Source: Macrolepiota albuminosa (lineage: Eukaryota > Basidiomycota > Agaricomycetes > Agaricales > Agaricaceae). From it: a DNA stretch of 64,000 nt. Made by a program: the position numbers and the translations under genes. Below are positions 11,723-21,263 of this stretch, in pieces. Position 1 is the first letter of the stretch, and every line of letters starts with the position of its first letter. The notes under the pieces are model-generated. The model was not told the DNA's origin and searched no databases. It was given only the letters and a program-made list of their open reading frames with translations. Location: NCBI GenBank assembly GCA_027475525.1, contig JAMWFC010000032.1, forward strand, positions 62,001-126,000, written 5' to 3'.

Positions 11723-12063
11723 AATCAATAAACGTCATCTGTACACAATATGGACTTTTTGGAATTATTCAGACGTTGCGGCTGGATTATAGAGGTAGAA
11801 TTGCACGATGGTTGAGAATGGACATCTTGATGTGGTTCAGTGGAGGAACTCGTCCAAGCGGAAGAGGTTTCGATGAAATCTGGTCATGGAAGCGTCTGGA
11901 ACACAGCGCTACAAATGGACAAAGCTATACATAAATTGACAAGCGCCAGGTATGAGAGATGAAATTCGACACCGGAACAATGGCATTCAGATGACATGAT
12001 GCGATGGCCAGCAGACCATAGAATCAGAATCAGAAAAAAGAAGGATCCGATTGCGGTTGCGGT
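11723..12063. other. SDR upstream region with MULE target site
   Basis: Mirrors 22730-23050 of the right arm (for example ccatattgtgta and catcaagatgtccattctcaacc on the opposite strand). It should contain the SDR promoter. It ends with the left copy of the 9-bp target duplication ggttgcggt (12055-12063). No gene supported; the hydrophobic minus ORF at 11884-12129 crosses the transposon end and is spurious. Confidence 0.55.
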
Positions 12064-12110
12064 GGATAATTCTATTTGTGAACCCCTCGGAAGTTGTGAA
12101 CCCCACCATA
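12064..12110 (+). repeat. Left terminal inverted repeat of the MULE
   Basis: Begins GGATAATTCTATTTGTG and runs to the aaccccaccat passage; it pairs with 17055-17100. The differences include CTCGG versus CCCGG and GTTGTGAA versus GTTATGAA. Confidence 0.9.
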
Positions 12111-12502
12111 TCCCAATGATAAGTACCAAAAAGAGAAAAATAATGTTTAATTTGTCATCCCAGTCACATCAGTCACATTTGAAAGTTTGTATGATACAAG
12201 TTATCCTAAGCCTTTAACGTCGCTTGTCGCTTTGCTACCAATGTGGGGAACTACTGGCTCAAATTTACATTCCATGACTACAGCCGCATACATGAGAGGT
12301 GGAGAGGCGCAATATATCACTCTTTATTAGCCCTTTTCTGTATGTTCCGCCCTCATCTATCTGAAATAATGAGCAGCCTCTTCCTTCCGCCTTCAGTAAC
12401 AAGCAGCAGTAATTTCATACCTGTCTACAGTACAAGATAAAGCCCCGGCATGAATGCACAAATTTCCAGGTAGTTCAAAGAATCCTGTCTCTTGACGCCT
12501 CC

Positions 12503-13710
12503 ATGGCTAACTTTGAGGATTTTGCCACTCCACAGTCAACTGCTGCATTCTCTGCTCAGTATTTCAATTCTGTCATTACCTTCCGACATACCCTAGACCT
12601 GGATTACCCACGGATTGCTTTGTATCCTTCTCTTGTGTCCTTTGTCTTTGAGGAGGATATTTTGTTAGATGCTTCTGCCACCGTGATTATTCCTGGCGAG
12701 GTGATCCCCCATATTCATGATGTTCTAGACATTTCAAAGGACATGCAAGTGGCATTCATGGAGGGAAAGCGCTCAGTTTATGTCTGTTTTCAAGTGCAGT
12801 CAGAGGAAATCTATCAGCGCTATCATTTTTCAAAGGCAAGTTATTGTTGGGTGTCAGCGTATTGTGATTCTAACTTTAACCTCTAGATATCATTGTTCAA
12901 ACTCATAAACAACAAGAAAAATGCTGTTATTGCTGCCAAGCAGCTTGCAATTCACGTTTCATCTTTTAAAGCAATACCTCATTCTGTTCACGACCACTTT
13001 CTGACACAGCATGTTTTTGCACCGTTCCAGGGGTTTTATTCTGGTGATTTCCCACTGTGGAAACTCAGTGACCTCCTTGATAAGACCTGGATAGAGGAGG
13101 ACATCATGAATTCCCTTGCTGAGCACTCCTACTTTATGCGGGCAGTTTTGCAGGAGCCAAATGTTGCTCTGAGTCACCTCTACTTGCCAACCAGGTTCCT
13201 TGTCAATGCTCGCTACTTATATGCACAACAGCCGCGTATCTTCAGTCCTGAAATTATTGATTTACGTCTCCGACTATCATCAACAAGAGTTGATATCATT
13301 GGATTTCTGTCCTGGTCCAACGATCATTATAGTGCCTATGTTCTTGATGGCGAAAATCTTTCCTACAGCGATTCTCTTGGACTTTCTCCTAATCAAATAG
13401 ATGTTGATGTCCTTCGTTGGGTGTTTGCAGATATAGTTGCCTGTTCTATGACATCTGTTCAGCAAGTTGATGGACCCCGTCAAAATGTAACCGGAGTAGG
13501 TTCAGAGAGTTGTGGTATTGCGGCCCATGACTTCGTGGCATCTTATTTTGGGATCTCTACTACTGGGCGGTGGACAAGTCTGAGATCAGCTAAAATGCGT
13601 GACCAAGCACTACATGACCTGTTGAGGTATCATATGGTAACATCCCACATGGTTATAGTACATTTTTTATAAGGACATGGGATATATTTCACTAATCATT
13701 ATTATTCAGG
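12503..13710 (+). CDS. Ulp1-like C48 cysteine protease encoded in the MULE
   Basis: Two open segments (12503-12886 and 12893-13672) probably joined by a short intron ending ccctctag near 12887. The second segment has the C48 catalytic pattern in order: His in SNDHYSAYVLD, Asp in YSDSLG, and Cys in GSESCGIAAHDF, where the glutamine/cysteine spacing resembles SUMO proteases. In the family this domain cleaves SUMO-like modifiers. Plant Kaonashi-type MULEs and fungal KDZ elements are known to carry such domains; here the 9-bp target duplication and transposase type argue for MULE. A further intron (gtaaca... to ...ttattcag at 13635-13709) leads to the next coding stretch, so the protease may be the N-terminal part of one long product. 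Confidence 0.75.
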
Positions 13711-14068
13711 ATTCTGAGACATGGACAGAGCAATGCATTGAGGTGCAAAGCAGTATACAATCACTTGATTTCTGTGGTTATCATGATTTCAACATGTACC
13801 GGCCTTTGGTAAGAATTATATATCTTGGTGTTATTCAACATTTGACGGAAGATGGCAGCTTTCTCATCCAATTTATGGATACCTTGCTAATCTTGGTTTG
13901 ATATCAAGAGTACCTCCGATTGAGTCTCTTCCTTCTGCGTCTGTTGGACCAGGACATGCAAGTATCATTATCAAAAATCAGCCTTGTGATGCTGAACCAA
14001 CTCTTCTACGATCACCAAGTCTTCCGCCATTCCAGTGCAATTCAAAGAGTGTGTATTGAAATTGTAGA

Positions 14069-15634
14069 TTGTACTACATACAAAATGCTGACTTGGACAA
14101 TACAGTGATATCATTCTCAACTCCAAGTCACGATCTGGCATTTCATGATGTGATTGATCTCACATCACCCTCTCCGAAAAACTCTAGAACAACAGGCTTG
14201 ATGAAGAGAAAACGGTCAGAATCAATTGAAGTACTATCTCCCAAGGCTTTGCCACCCACGAACAGCATTGTGTCTTTTTCTATGGAGTCTTCATCATTGC
14301 TTGGAGCCTCTTTCTCCAACTCCTTGCCTCCACCAAAGCGTGCACGATTTGATTCAATTGAGCTTGTACATTCAAACTCAGATATCAGCTCTATTAGGTC
14401 GTGCAACTTGTTAACATTGGAAGCGACATCGCTGGCACTCAAACGACCACGCTCAGACTCCATAGAGCTCATTCAAGCTCCAGGCACCACTAAATCCAAA
14501 TTCGATCGGATGATTGACATTAAACCAGGACAAATTTACCAAGGGCAATTCTTTAGAACATGGGAAGATGCTCAAGATGCTATCTATGCACAAGAGGCTG
14601 AGCAAGGTCATAAATGGATCAAACATCAGACAAAGCTTCGAGCTCGTGATGGTGGCATTCAACGAATAACCTTCCGCTGTAATCGACAGTCACTCCCTAA
14701 ACCTACACACTCTCTCAAGATTGATCCATCTGATCACCGCCGTGGTCAATCATCCCGGATAGGATGTCAAGCTCATGTCAATGTCTCACAGAACAGTGGT
14801 GGTTGGCATTTGAGCTTGGTCGATTTGGAACACAATCACATGCCATCTGTACCTTCTGGTGGAACAGTTTCCCGGCCACCAACACTTGAGCAACAAGCAA
14901 CTATTATTGATCTTGCAAGCATTCCCAATCTTAGCCGCTCCCAGGTTGCAGACATTGTCAAGTCTCGTCCGGAGTTTGAGAAGCCACTCGAGCTACGACA
15001 AATATCAAATATTCTCACAAAAGCTCGATATGATGCTCGAGCACGCATTGTTGAGATGGGTGGTGCAATAGAAGACTCCCATACTCACTCATGGGTTCTC
15101 GGCTGCTTTGTTCGAAGCTCTCAGCAAAGTCCAGAGGTTTTTGCAAGTGATCATGATCCAGCACTTATACGCAGTGCAGGCAAAACCATTCCTCTTGCAT
15201 TTCATATGTATTGCCTGCACCACACTCAAGGGAATATTGTACAGCATGCTCGAAAAACCCTAGGAGCCCTATTTGGTAATTTTATGCAGGATTTTTGGGC
15301 AACATATCGTGCGGTCTTGCCAGAAGATTTCGATTATCGATGGAATCATCTCACCTCGACTTACTTTGCAATAAAGAATTACCTTGATAGCGAACTCTAT
15401 CCCTGTCGTAAGCAATGGGCTTGGGCCTGGATTAGTACCACCTTTACTGCAGGTGTACGAACAACTGGCCGTGTGGAATCAGAGAATCGTATAAGCAAGG
15501 CATCAGTCAGTGCAAAAACTAGTGCCAAGCAATTGTTTGACTTTCTCAATGAACGTGTAGCTCAACAAACTATTCATGACCTCCAACGTGTTCGAGATGT
15601 ACGTTCAATAGATTTCTTGCTTTTGTCAAATTAG
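14069..15634 (+). CDS. MULE transposase, DNA-binding part and partial catalytic core
   Basis: A 521-codon ORF. Residues about 25-140 are low in order and hold three spaced basic repeats: KRKRSESIEV, KRARFDSIEL and KRPRSDSIEL, which look like repeated nuclear-localisation signals. Next comes a FAR1/WRKY-GCM1-like zinc region (FRTWEDAQDAIYAQE, then IGCQAHVNV and DLEHNHMP; the Cys/His pattern binds the element ends in related transposases). The catalytic core keeps the second Asp (SDHDPAL), the MYCLHHTQGNI block and a region fitting the third acidic residue (GRVESENRISK). The stretch that should hold the first catalytic Asp is missing: the ORF jumps in frame from EMGGAIEDS to VLGCFVRSSQQSPEV. 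The ORF ends in TAG at 15632-15634. Confidence 0.8.
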   Translation: MYYIQNADLDNTVISFSTPSHDLAFHDVIDLTSPSPKNSRTTGLMKRKRSESIEVLSPKALPPTNSIVSFSMESSSLLGASFSNSLPPPKRARFDSIELVHSNSDISSIRSCNLLTLEATSLALKRPRSDSIELIQAPGTTKSKFDRMIDIKPGQIYQGQFFRTWEDAQDAIYAQEAEQGHKWIKHQTKLRARDGGIQRITFRCNRQSLPKPTHSLKIDPSDHRRGQSSRIGCQAHVNVSQNSGGWHLSLVDLEHNHMPSVPSGGTVSRPPTLEQQATIIDLASIPNLSRSQVADIVKSRPEFEKPLELRQISNILTKARYDARARIVEMGGAIEDSHTHSWVLGCFVRSSQQSPEVFASDHDPALIRSAGKTIPLAFHMYCLHHTQGNIVQHARKTLGALFGNFMQDFWATYRAVLPEDFDYRWNHLTSTYFAIKNYLDSELYPCRKQWAWAWISTTFTAGVRTTGRVESENRISKASVSAKTSAKQLFDFLNERVAQQTIHDLQRVRDVRSIDFLLLSN

Positions 15635-16904
15635 CTGATATCAGCCTTGCTAGTCATCAAGACGTCAACATGATCGTCCAATCGAAAGCATCTTTCCTGG
15701 ACCACTTGCACTGCTGCGTAAATATGCAGGACCATTTGCTCTCCACACATCTTATGAGCAAATGGAGCTCAGCCTCACATACAAGACCGAAGTAGTACTG
15801 CTCCCAGAAGGAACCCGTCACTGGGTAAGTTGAGCCACCTATCATCAATTAAAATCTGAATGTCAATGAATAGAATGAATATGCAATCAAAGCAAAGGCA
15901 GAAGTAGGATTTACATGGGAATCCGGAGAAGAACGTGTATGTTCCCCTTGAAGCTCCTATCACCACTTATCGAGTAACAAATGTCCCAGCGTGCTATCAA
16001 CACTTTCGCAAATGACAAAGCATACATCTCAACTCAGTGGCTTCTTCGTTTGATCAATAGTCGTGGTCATCAAGTCCAGCATTTATTGCGTGTTACACGT
16101 ATTGGAACCTCGGCAACTCATTACTTGGTGATTTTAACAGATGGTGGGTATGCATGTGATTGTTGCATGGGATTGAACTTGGGAATCCCTTGCCGTCACT
16201 ACTTCCAAGTACTCCTCAAGATGCCAAAGTTGAAGTTCCACATCGGTCTTGTCCGTGCACGGTGTGTCACTATCCTGCTTCCAGCCATCATGTGTCATTG
16301 ATATCATTGGCCTACAGCTGGTATCAGAATCCGGAAATCAATATCAGCAAGATTCTGTCCACATCGTTGGAGAATGAAGCAACTCGGCAGCAGACTGCAC
16401 GAGAGGAGATCGATTTCGCTGACATCATTTCTGCACCTACATCAAACCCGCTTGAATCTCCTCTGACCCAGCCTCGTGCAACCGACACGCTGTCTGCTCG
16501 AACTGTATACCATGAAACCCAGGCAGCCGTGCGAAGCTTGACAAACCATATTCAAACGCAAGAACAGATGGAGAACTTACTCGACAAACTATATGGACTT
16601 CGGTATGTGTAATCTATTTCAAAGCCTATGTTCTCCTATTCAGAACTCACTTTTTTCGGACAGAGAGGAACACGTTGATGAGATCCGACGTGAACGTCTT
16701 CAGGAGCCACCAGTTGTGGAACGAAAGGGCCGGCCAAGGAGTCAACGTTTGACGGGCCCTTCTGAAGGCCATCCTCAAGGAGGAGGGGGGAGCATCTTGA
16801 GGTCCCGTCAGGCAAAGAAGAAGACTGTGGAGCGTCGTTGTGGCAATTGCCATAGGACTGGCCACAATCGCGTAACTTGCCCAGATCTTGTTCAAGACGT
16901 GTAA
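15635..16904 (+). CDS. MULE C-terminal segments: SWIM finger and CCHC knuckle
   Basis: Three + strand open segments follow the transposase, probably separate exons. 15981-16301 holds a SWIM zinc finger (CDCCMGLNLGIPCRHYF; C-X-C ... C-X-H), the usual C-terminal domain of MULE transposases. 16160-16612 continues in another frame through an acidic, helical stretch. 16593-16904 ends with CGNCHRTGHNRVTC, a CCHC knuckle (C-X2-C-X4-H-X4-C). The order transposase, SWIM, knuckle on one strand supports one gene. I cannot fix the exon borders; candidate introns are near 15630-15980 and 16610-16650. The knuckle ORF ends in TAA at 16902-16904. Confidence 0.65.
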
Positions 16905-17054
16905 TTAGTCCTTTATGTCTTACAATTGAAAAAATGTCTTTGCGTAGACTATTATAGACTTCTTGCTCGTGTTCGTTCAGGCCTCCATGGGAGAACAGAC
17001 AGGTAAGAAAATGAATTATTATTTTATGTCACGCCGACTAAATTATTAATTAAA

Positions 17055-17100
17055 ATGGTGGGGTTCATAACTTCCGGGGGGTTCACAAATAGAATTATCC
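17055..17100 (-). repeat. Right terminal inverted repeat of the MULE
   Basis: Ends agaattatcc at 17100 and is followed directly by the 9-bp target duplication at 17101-17109. It matches the left end over about 45 bp. Confidence 0.9.
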
Positions 17101-17293
17101 GGTTGCGGTTGCTATGTGAGCTTATGTCCAAACTCATCTATTGTGTTGGTCCTGTGAGCCTCACGTTTCTCTGCAAGCTTTGACCCATTCTCCGATAAGA
17201 AGAACTTGTAGGAACATCGGGAACCTTTCCAATTAAAGGGCTGATCGAAAGCCAACTGGGTATATATAGATAAAGCCGAGACCAATAATAACT

Positions 17294-17392
17294 TCTCTGC
17301 TAGTATATCGGTTAGTACACGCGCCTGTCATTCCTGTGTTTACTACGATTGTTACATCGCGCGAAAGCTGGGTTCGACTCCCAGGCAGAGAG
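17294..17392 (+). tRNA. tRNA-Asp (GTC) with intron, left arm
   Basis: Acceptor strand TCTCTGC (17294-17300) pairs with GCAGAGA (17385-17391); discriminator G. The D-arm is present, the anticodon stem is CGCGC/GCGCG, the anticodon GTC, and the T-loop GTTCGACTC. An intron of about 26-28 bases follows the base after the anticodon, the usual eukaryotic position. It lies just downstream of the DPB4-like gene and is convergent with it. Confidence 0.85.
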
Positions 17393-17478
17393 ATACAGAC
17401 AGGAGTATTCATTTCTTTTATAAACACTGGATGTCCAGCGACAGCTAGAACATTACAAAGAAAACAAACTCTATAACA

Positions 17479-18641
17479 TTAAACATGCGGGTCTTCTCTT
17501 TGGAGAGCGACGTCGTTTGTCCCAGCTCCAACCGCATCGTCAAGTCCCCGCGAATCCTTCTGCAACTCTGCTTCCTCAACCTGCATCAGATCCACGACCT
17601 CCTCTCCACCTTTCTCATCCTCCTCAGTCTCGTCCCCCTCATCCTGCTCATCCTGGTCCTGATAATCCGGACCCTCCTCTCCCTCTCCCTCGTCACCCAC
17701 CTCATCGCCCTCCCGATCCTGACCCACATATCCCCCAGCTGCAGATATAGACGCCGCAGCAGCAGCGTCGCCAAGCTCTTCACAATCCACGTCCATCTGG
17801 TTCGGGTGCGCCAGCAGCGCGTGCTGCACGAGCGGCACAGATGTGAATGGCGCACCTAGGTCTTTTGCTTTGGCTTTGGCTTTGATCGTCGGAGGACGCG
17901 GTGGTGCGGAGGCTGAGGCTACGAATTCAGATTCGAGGTCGGGTGCGGACTCGGGCACGGGCACGGGCACGGATATAGACGCGGACGCGGACGCAGAGGA
18001 TGGCGGCGGGGCTTTCTTCTTGTCGGTTTTGACATTGGCACGGTAAACTGATATATATTGTATTTTAATTAGAGATTGGACATGTTTCGTGGTGGAACAT
18101 ACGTACCGACTAGTTCGGTTTGTAGCTTCTCGACGAGGTCACCGAATTCTATCATTTCGAGCGCTTTCAGCACGTCCGAGGCTGAGATGGATTTGTGTTG
18201 CTTCGAGACTGCTACGTCATGGGCTCTACATGTTATGATAACGAACGCGTTGAGAGAAAGCTCGTGATAGGACTTCATGAATCGTATACGCACGTCGCAG
18301 CTAAGAGTTCGTAATTGTCATTGTAAACACACGAATAAAAAAGCATAGTATAATGATGGGAACGTACCAAGGTAATTTATGAACACCGTCGAGCCTTTCA
18401 CGAGCGACAGCACAGTTTCCTTCTGCAACTTTGCATTATCCGGAAGCTACATGTGTGTGTTTTTGTGTGATCAGCGTACACTTTACGATATTCATACAAA
18501 ACGAAAACGAGGGCTTACAGCGGATTTAGCAATCTTGGTGACGAGGCTCTTGGGGAGCTCAAAGTTCTCGATACCGTCAGAGACGAGATCTTGCTGGGCT
18601 TGGGCGGAAATTGGGCCTGAAGGAGCGTCTTTACGCGGCAT
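17479..18641 (-). CDS. DPB4: Dpb4/POLE3-like histone-fold protein, left copy
   Basis: Four exons in frame: 18519-18641, 18368-18446, 18107-18223, 17479-18047, giving 295 residues. Residues about 25-105 form a histone fold with the features of the Dpb4/POLE3/CHRAC17 family: ELPKSLVTKIAKSA, then STVFINYLA-HDVAVSKQHKSI, then SASDVLKALEMIEFGDLV. In known members it pairs with a second histone-fold subunit in DNA polymerase epsilon and in ISW/CHRAC remodellers in the nucleus. The C-terminal half is disordered, with a Pro/Ala part (SAPPRPPTIKAK) and a very acidic tail, as in yeast Dpb4. The right-arm copy has the same exon sizes (123, 79, 117). Both reading frames are complete, so this window carries two potentially working copies. 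Confidence 0.82.
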
Positions 18642-19081
18642 GATGCATGTAATTGTAACGTGCACGTGGGGAACAGTAGAGGGTAGGTACTAGTCGAATT
18701 CACGCGCCGTATGGTCGTGTTTGGCTACCTTTCTATTATCTTTTGTGCTAAACCAAAGCGAGTTCTCAGTTCTCTACTGAAACAAAATTCGTATGGTATG
18801 ATTCAACTTTCTATGCATGACACCCCCAAGGATAGGGACAAATTGGAGACGGTCATCACAAGTCTGTAACCCACCCATACATATAAATAATCTGGGAATG
18901 ATATGGACTTAGATTTCAACAGAAGGGCACATTGGATTGCGATTAGCGAGGTACGAGCAACTGGATTTACAACTCGTATACATATTGAGGAATCTGGGGA
19001 GTGATCATATTCCGGCATTTGCACAATTGCTAACATGGACTTGAATTTGAACTTATCATCGCCAAGTCACTACTGTGAGAC
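18642..19081. promoter_or_regulatory. DPB4 left upstream region and inner arm boundary
   Basis: The first 170 bases or so mirror the sequence upstream of the right DPB4 copy (gaattcgacta and tggtagccaaacacgacca are shared), so they hold its promoter. Homology fades near 18810, the inner end of the left arm. Beyond that I see no feature. Confidence 0.5.
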
Positions 19082-19477
19082 TCAGTTGATATTGAATTCC
19101 GGAATAGACTCTGAGCATTTAGACTGTTGAGCAATTCGATAAATCACGAGGAACGGAGAGGGAGACGTACTGATATCAATGCCTTTGTCGATAAGCCGCA
19201 TTCTTATCGGTTTCTTGACATGATCTAATTCTGACCTGATCCGTTCAAGCATTTTCAGCTGTTCTTTGATCTTCTCGTCCTCGTCCTCTAATTCAGTCAA
19301 TGCCATCATACTCGCTTCGAGGTCTTGACCATATTGGATGTTGTTCATCCTCTTAAGTATGGTTATCTTACTCCGCATGTCTGCAAGCCGACTCTCGAGT
19401 GCCCTTGCTTGACTCACGGCAACAGGATATTTGTCATGATACCCCCTTTCAGCCCAGTTAATACTGTCGCGAAGCAT
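19082..19477 (-). CDS. Hypothetical protein with coiled-coil segment
   Basis: A 131-codon ORF that I do not recognise. Residues 20-100 are rich in Glu, Lys, Arg, Leu and Met with heptad-like spacing (SRLADMRSKITILKRM; ELEDEDEKIKEQLKMLERI), so a coiled coil is likely. No signal peptide or membrane segment. It may extend upstream: the minus strand from 19500 to 19810 has another open stretch (STNLEDH-type sequence at 19613-19807) that could be a 5' exon. It lies alone in the spacer between the arms and has no mirror copy. Confidence 0.4.
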   Translation of the reverse strand: MLRDSINWAERGYHDKYPVAVSQARALESRLADMRSKITILKRMNNIQYGQDLEASMMALTELEDEDEKIKEQLKMLERIRSELDHVKKPIRMRLIDKGIDISTSPSPFLVIYRIAQQSKCSESIPEFNIN

Positions 19478-20340
19478 CTCATTGGTGTTCTTCAGAGGTT
19501 GGCCATCAAGTCCCTTGACAGGGAGATGATTTGTAGTAACTGGTTCATTCTTGAATTTGGCTAAAATCCAGTTTCCTTGACTGTCAACATTTCTTGCTAG
19601 TAGCGTTCGCCTTTATTCCAGGTCACTCGTCTTCATGACATACGCTGAAACGTCCATGCTCCCATTATGATCTTCTGTCAACTCTAGGTCTATGCACTCA
19701 CGAGGTGTTACATGCGTACACTGACAGACCACAGATGCCGGCACCTTCCCAGCTGATGATCTTGGATATCTAGCGCGCATCGTTGCGCGTGAGTCTATCT
19801 CGCCCAAAGTACCACATTCTGCTCCTACGCGGGCTGAGCCCTTCTAAGCCCTGAGGCCTAAGTCCTACTTCCCATGGACAGACCGTACTCTAAATTTAGT
19901 TTTGCTCATATTTGAAAGTCTGCCGATTGTAAAACTTATCATATTACTGGCATTTCCCGAGACTCTGTCGACTCTGTGAGTGAGTGAGGATTCATATTTT
20001 TACGTCAACCTCCAACTTCAACAGCAGCAGAACTCGTTGTACACGATCCTATCCATCGTTACATGGGAAACATAAAACCAGTACTCAGTATCAGTTGTCT
20101 ACTTTTTGTTTTTGAGGACCGAGACCCACGCAGACCAGCTGCTATATTGTACACTAAGACTATTTGTAACCTAATTGCACATCATATGACTAAACCACCA
20201 ACATTAAATACAATGAATGCATGGGATGGCATGAGATGAGATGGATGTGATGCGATGCGATGGACGACCATAACGACAAGTAACGCACGATGCACATCAC
20301 AAAAGGATCTCCATTCTCCATTCCCTCTTACGGCACTCAC

Positions 20341-20880
20341 CTAAAATCCCTCAAACAGGTTCATCAACCGCCGCTTCAAATCCGACCCCGACCCCGAATT
20401 ATAAGCGCTCTCGTCCGCTTCGAGGCCATCCCACGCAGTACGATATGACGACCCCGTCAACTGCGCTTGCGCTGGCCCGTGCACATACGCGTGCTCGTGC
20501 TCGTGTCCAAGTTCAAACTCTCGCTCGAGCTCCACTGCCCTAGTTCCCACTCCCTGCCCAGCTCCAACCCGCAACGGCTCATGCTCCGACACACACGCGC
20601 GCGCAAGCGTATCAGATGATGACGACCCCAACGTCTCCACGCTCGCCCCGCTCGTTGATGAGCATGATAACGATCATGATACATCGACCCGTACCCGCCT
20701 CCATACATCCGGGCCCGTACCCGTACCCGTAACCACCTCCAAGCCCGACCTCCCTGCCCATCCCGACTCTTGGTGTCGGTAGTGCCTGGAGGTGGAGTCA
20801 GTTGTTGTACGTGTTGTTAAAGACTCAGAAGGAAATCTGAGGGATTGTTCAGCACTCACCAGTCGCCGACTGTTCTAGAA
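20341..20880 (-). pseudogene. Third copy of arm-associated C-terminal fragment
   Basis: The minus ORF at 20341-20640 ends AWDGLEADESAYNSGSGSD...NLFEGF and includes ELEREFELGHEHEHAY. The same peptide series can be read on the minus strand at 8938-9190 and, damaged, on the plus strand at 25640-25850. Upstream the frame is broken (a stop near 20690). Base composition is GC-rich like the arms. I infer a partial copy of a host gene whose role I cannot name; its strand is opposite to the single-pass membrane gene it adjoins in the arms. Confidence 0.4.
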
Positions 20881-21263
20881 GTACACCGAGATACATGATA
20901 ATAAACTGTTTGGGCATGGACAGAATAGTAGCGAGAGAGAAGACAAAGATGCCCATGCTGCACGTCGAGAAAACCGCGGTCATGACTTTTGACGAAGCGT
21001 TAGTTGCTTATCGGGTACTGCCCCAGACGAGGCCGCAGAGGATGACGACGATCTTATGGGCCAAAGAGCGCGGGAAGGAGATGAACACCAATAAGGAGGA
21101 GCCAGCCGAGCCTGAGGTCGTGCAGCCAGCGTGTGGCAGGCGTGAGCCAGTCGACGATTTCTCATACCATACCAATTTTGTTTCAGCATTCAGTGAGAAC
21201 TAGAATGGTAGCCAAACACGACCACACGGCGCGTGAATTCGACTACCCTCTACTACATGCAAC

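Larger units (their letters stand above)
12064..17100 (+). mobile_element. Mutator-like element (MULE) with Ulp1-type protease
   Basis: A 5,037-bp element with matching inverted ends: left GGATAATTCTATTTGTGAAC, right (minus strand) the same, and similar for about 45 bp (two or three mismatches). It is flanked by identical 9-bp repeats ggttgcggt (12055-12063 and 17101-17109), the target-duplication size typical of MULEs. The right arm of the inverted duplication has the corresponding empty site near 22730, so the insertion came after the duplication or the right copy lost it. Inside, all genes run on the + strand: a C48 cysteine protease, a FAR1-like DNA-binding region with a core-deleted MULE transposase, a SWIM zinc finger and a CCHC knuckle. 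Confidence 0.88.
4530..18810 (+). repeat. Left arm of large inverted duplication
   Basis: This arm is the mirror image of 21150-31180. It carries, from outside in, the ankyrin membrane gene, the single-pass membrane gene, the SDR gene, tRNA-Asp and the DPB4-like gene, each in the opposite orientation to its partner. Without the Mutator-like insertion at 12064-17100 it is about 9.2 kb. The outer boundary is the shared sequence near 4530/31175 (gtagtaatgctgctgattg on the minus strand here). The inner boundary is near 18810/21150, where both read cataccatac-aattttgtttcag. Identity is high over genes and intergenic DNA, so the duplication copied the whole segment. Confidence 0.85.
18810..21150. 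other. Spacer between the two arms
   Basis: About 2.3 kb that is not mirrored. It contains one unknown ORF with coiled-coil character (19082-19477) and, at 19961-20860, a third copy of sequence found at 8830-9200 and 25400-25900, in the same orientation as the left copy. A repeat-poor stretch (19820-20340) holds simple gatg-rich sequence near 20225-20265. Confidence 0.6.

Noticed and set aside
11884..12129. Hydrophobic 81-codon minus ORF
   Set aside because: It crosses the MULE end and target duplication and has no counterpart in the right arm.
12064..17100. Classification as a KDZ (Kyakuja-Dileera-Zisupton) element because of the Ulp1 domain
   Set aside because: The 9-bp target duplication, FAR1-like DNA-binding region, SWIM finger and MULE core motifs fit a Mutator-like element better.
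17485..17859. Leu-rich plus-strand ORF over the DPB4 tail
   Set aside because: It is the antisense shadow of the acidic Glu/Asp tail of the DPB4-like gene; the same holds for 21965-22390 in the right arm.
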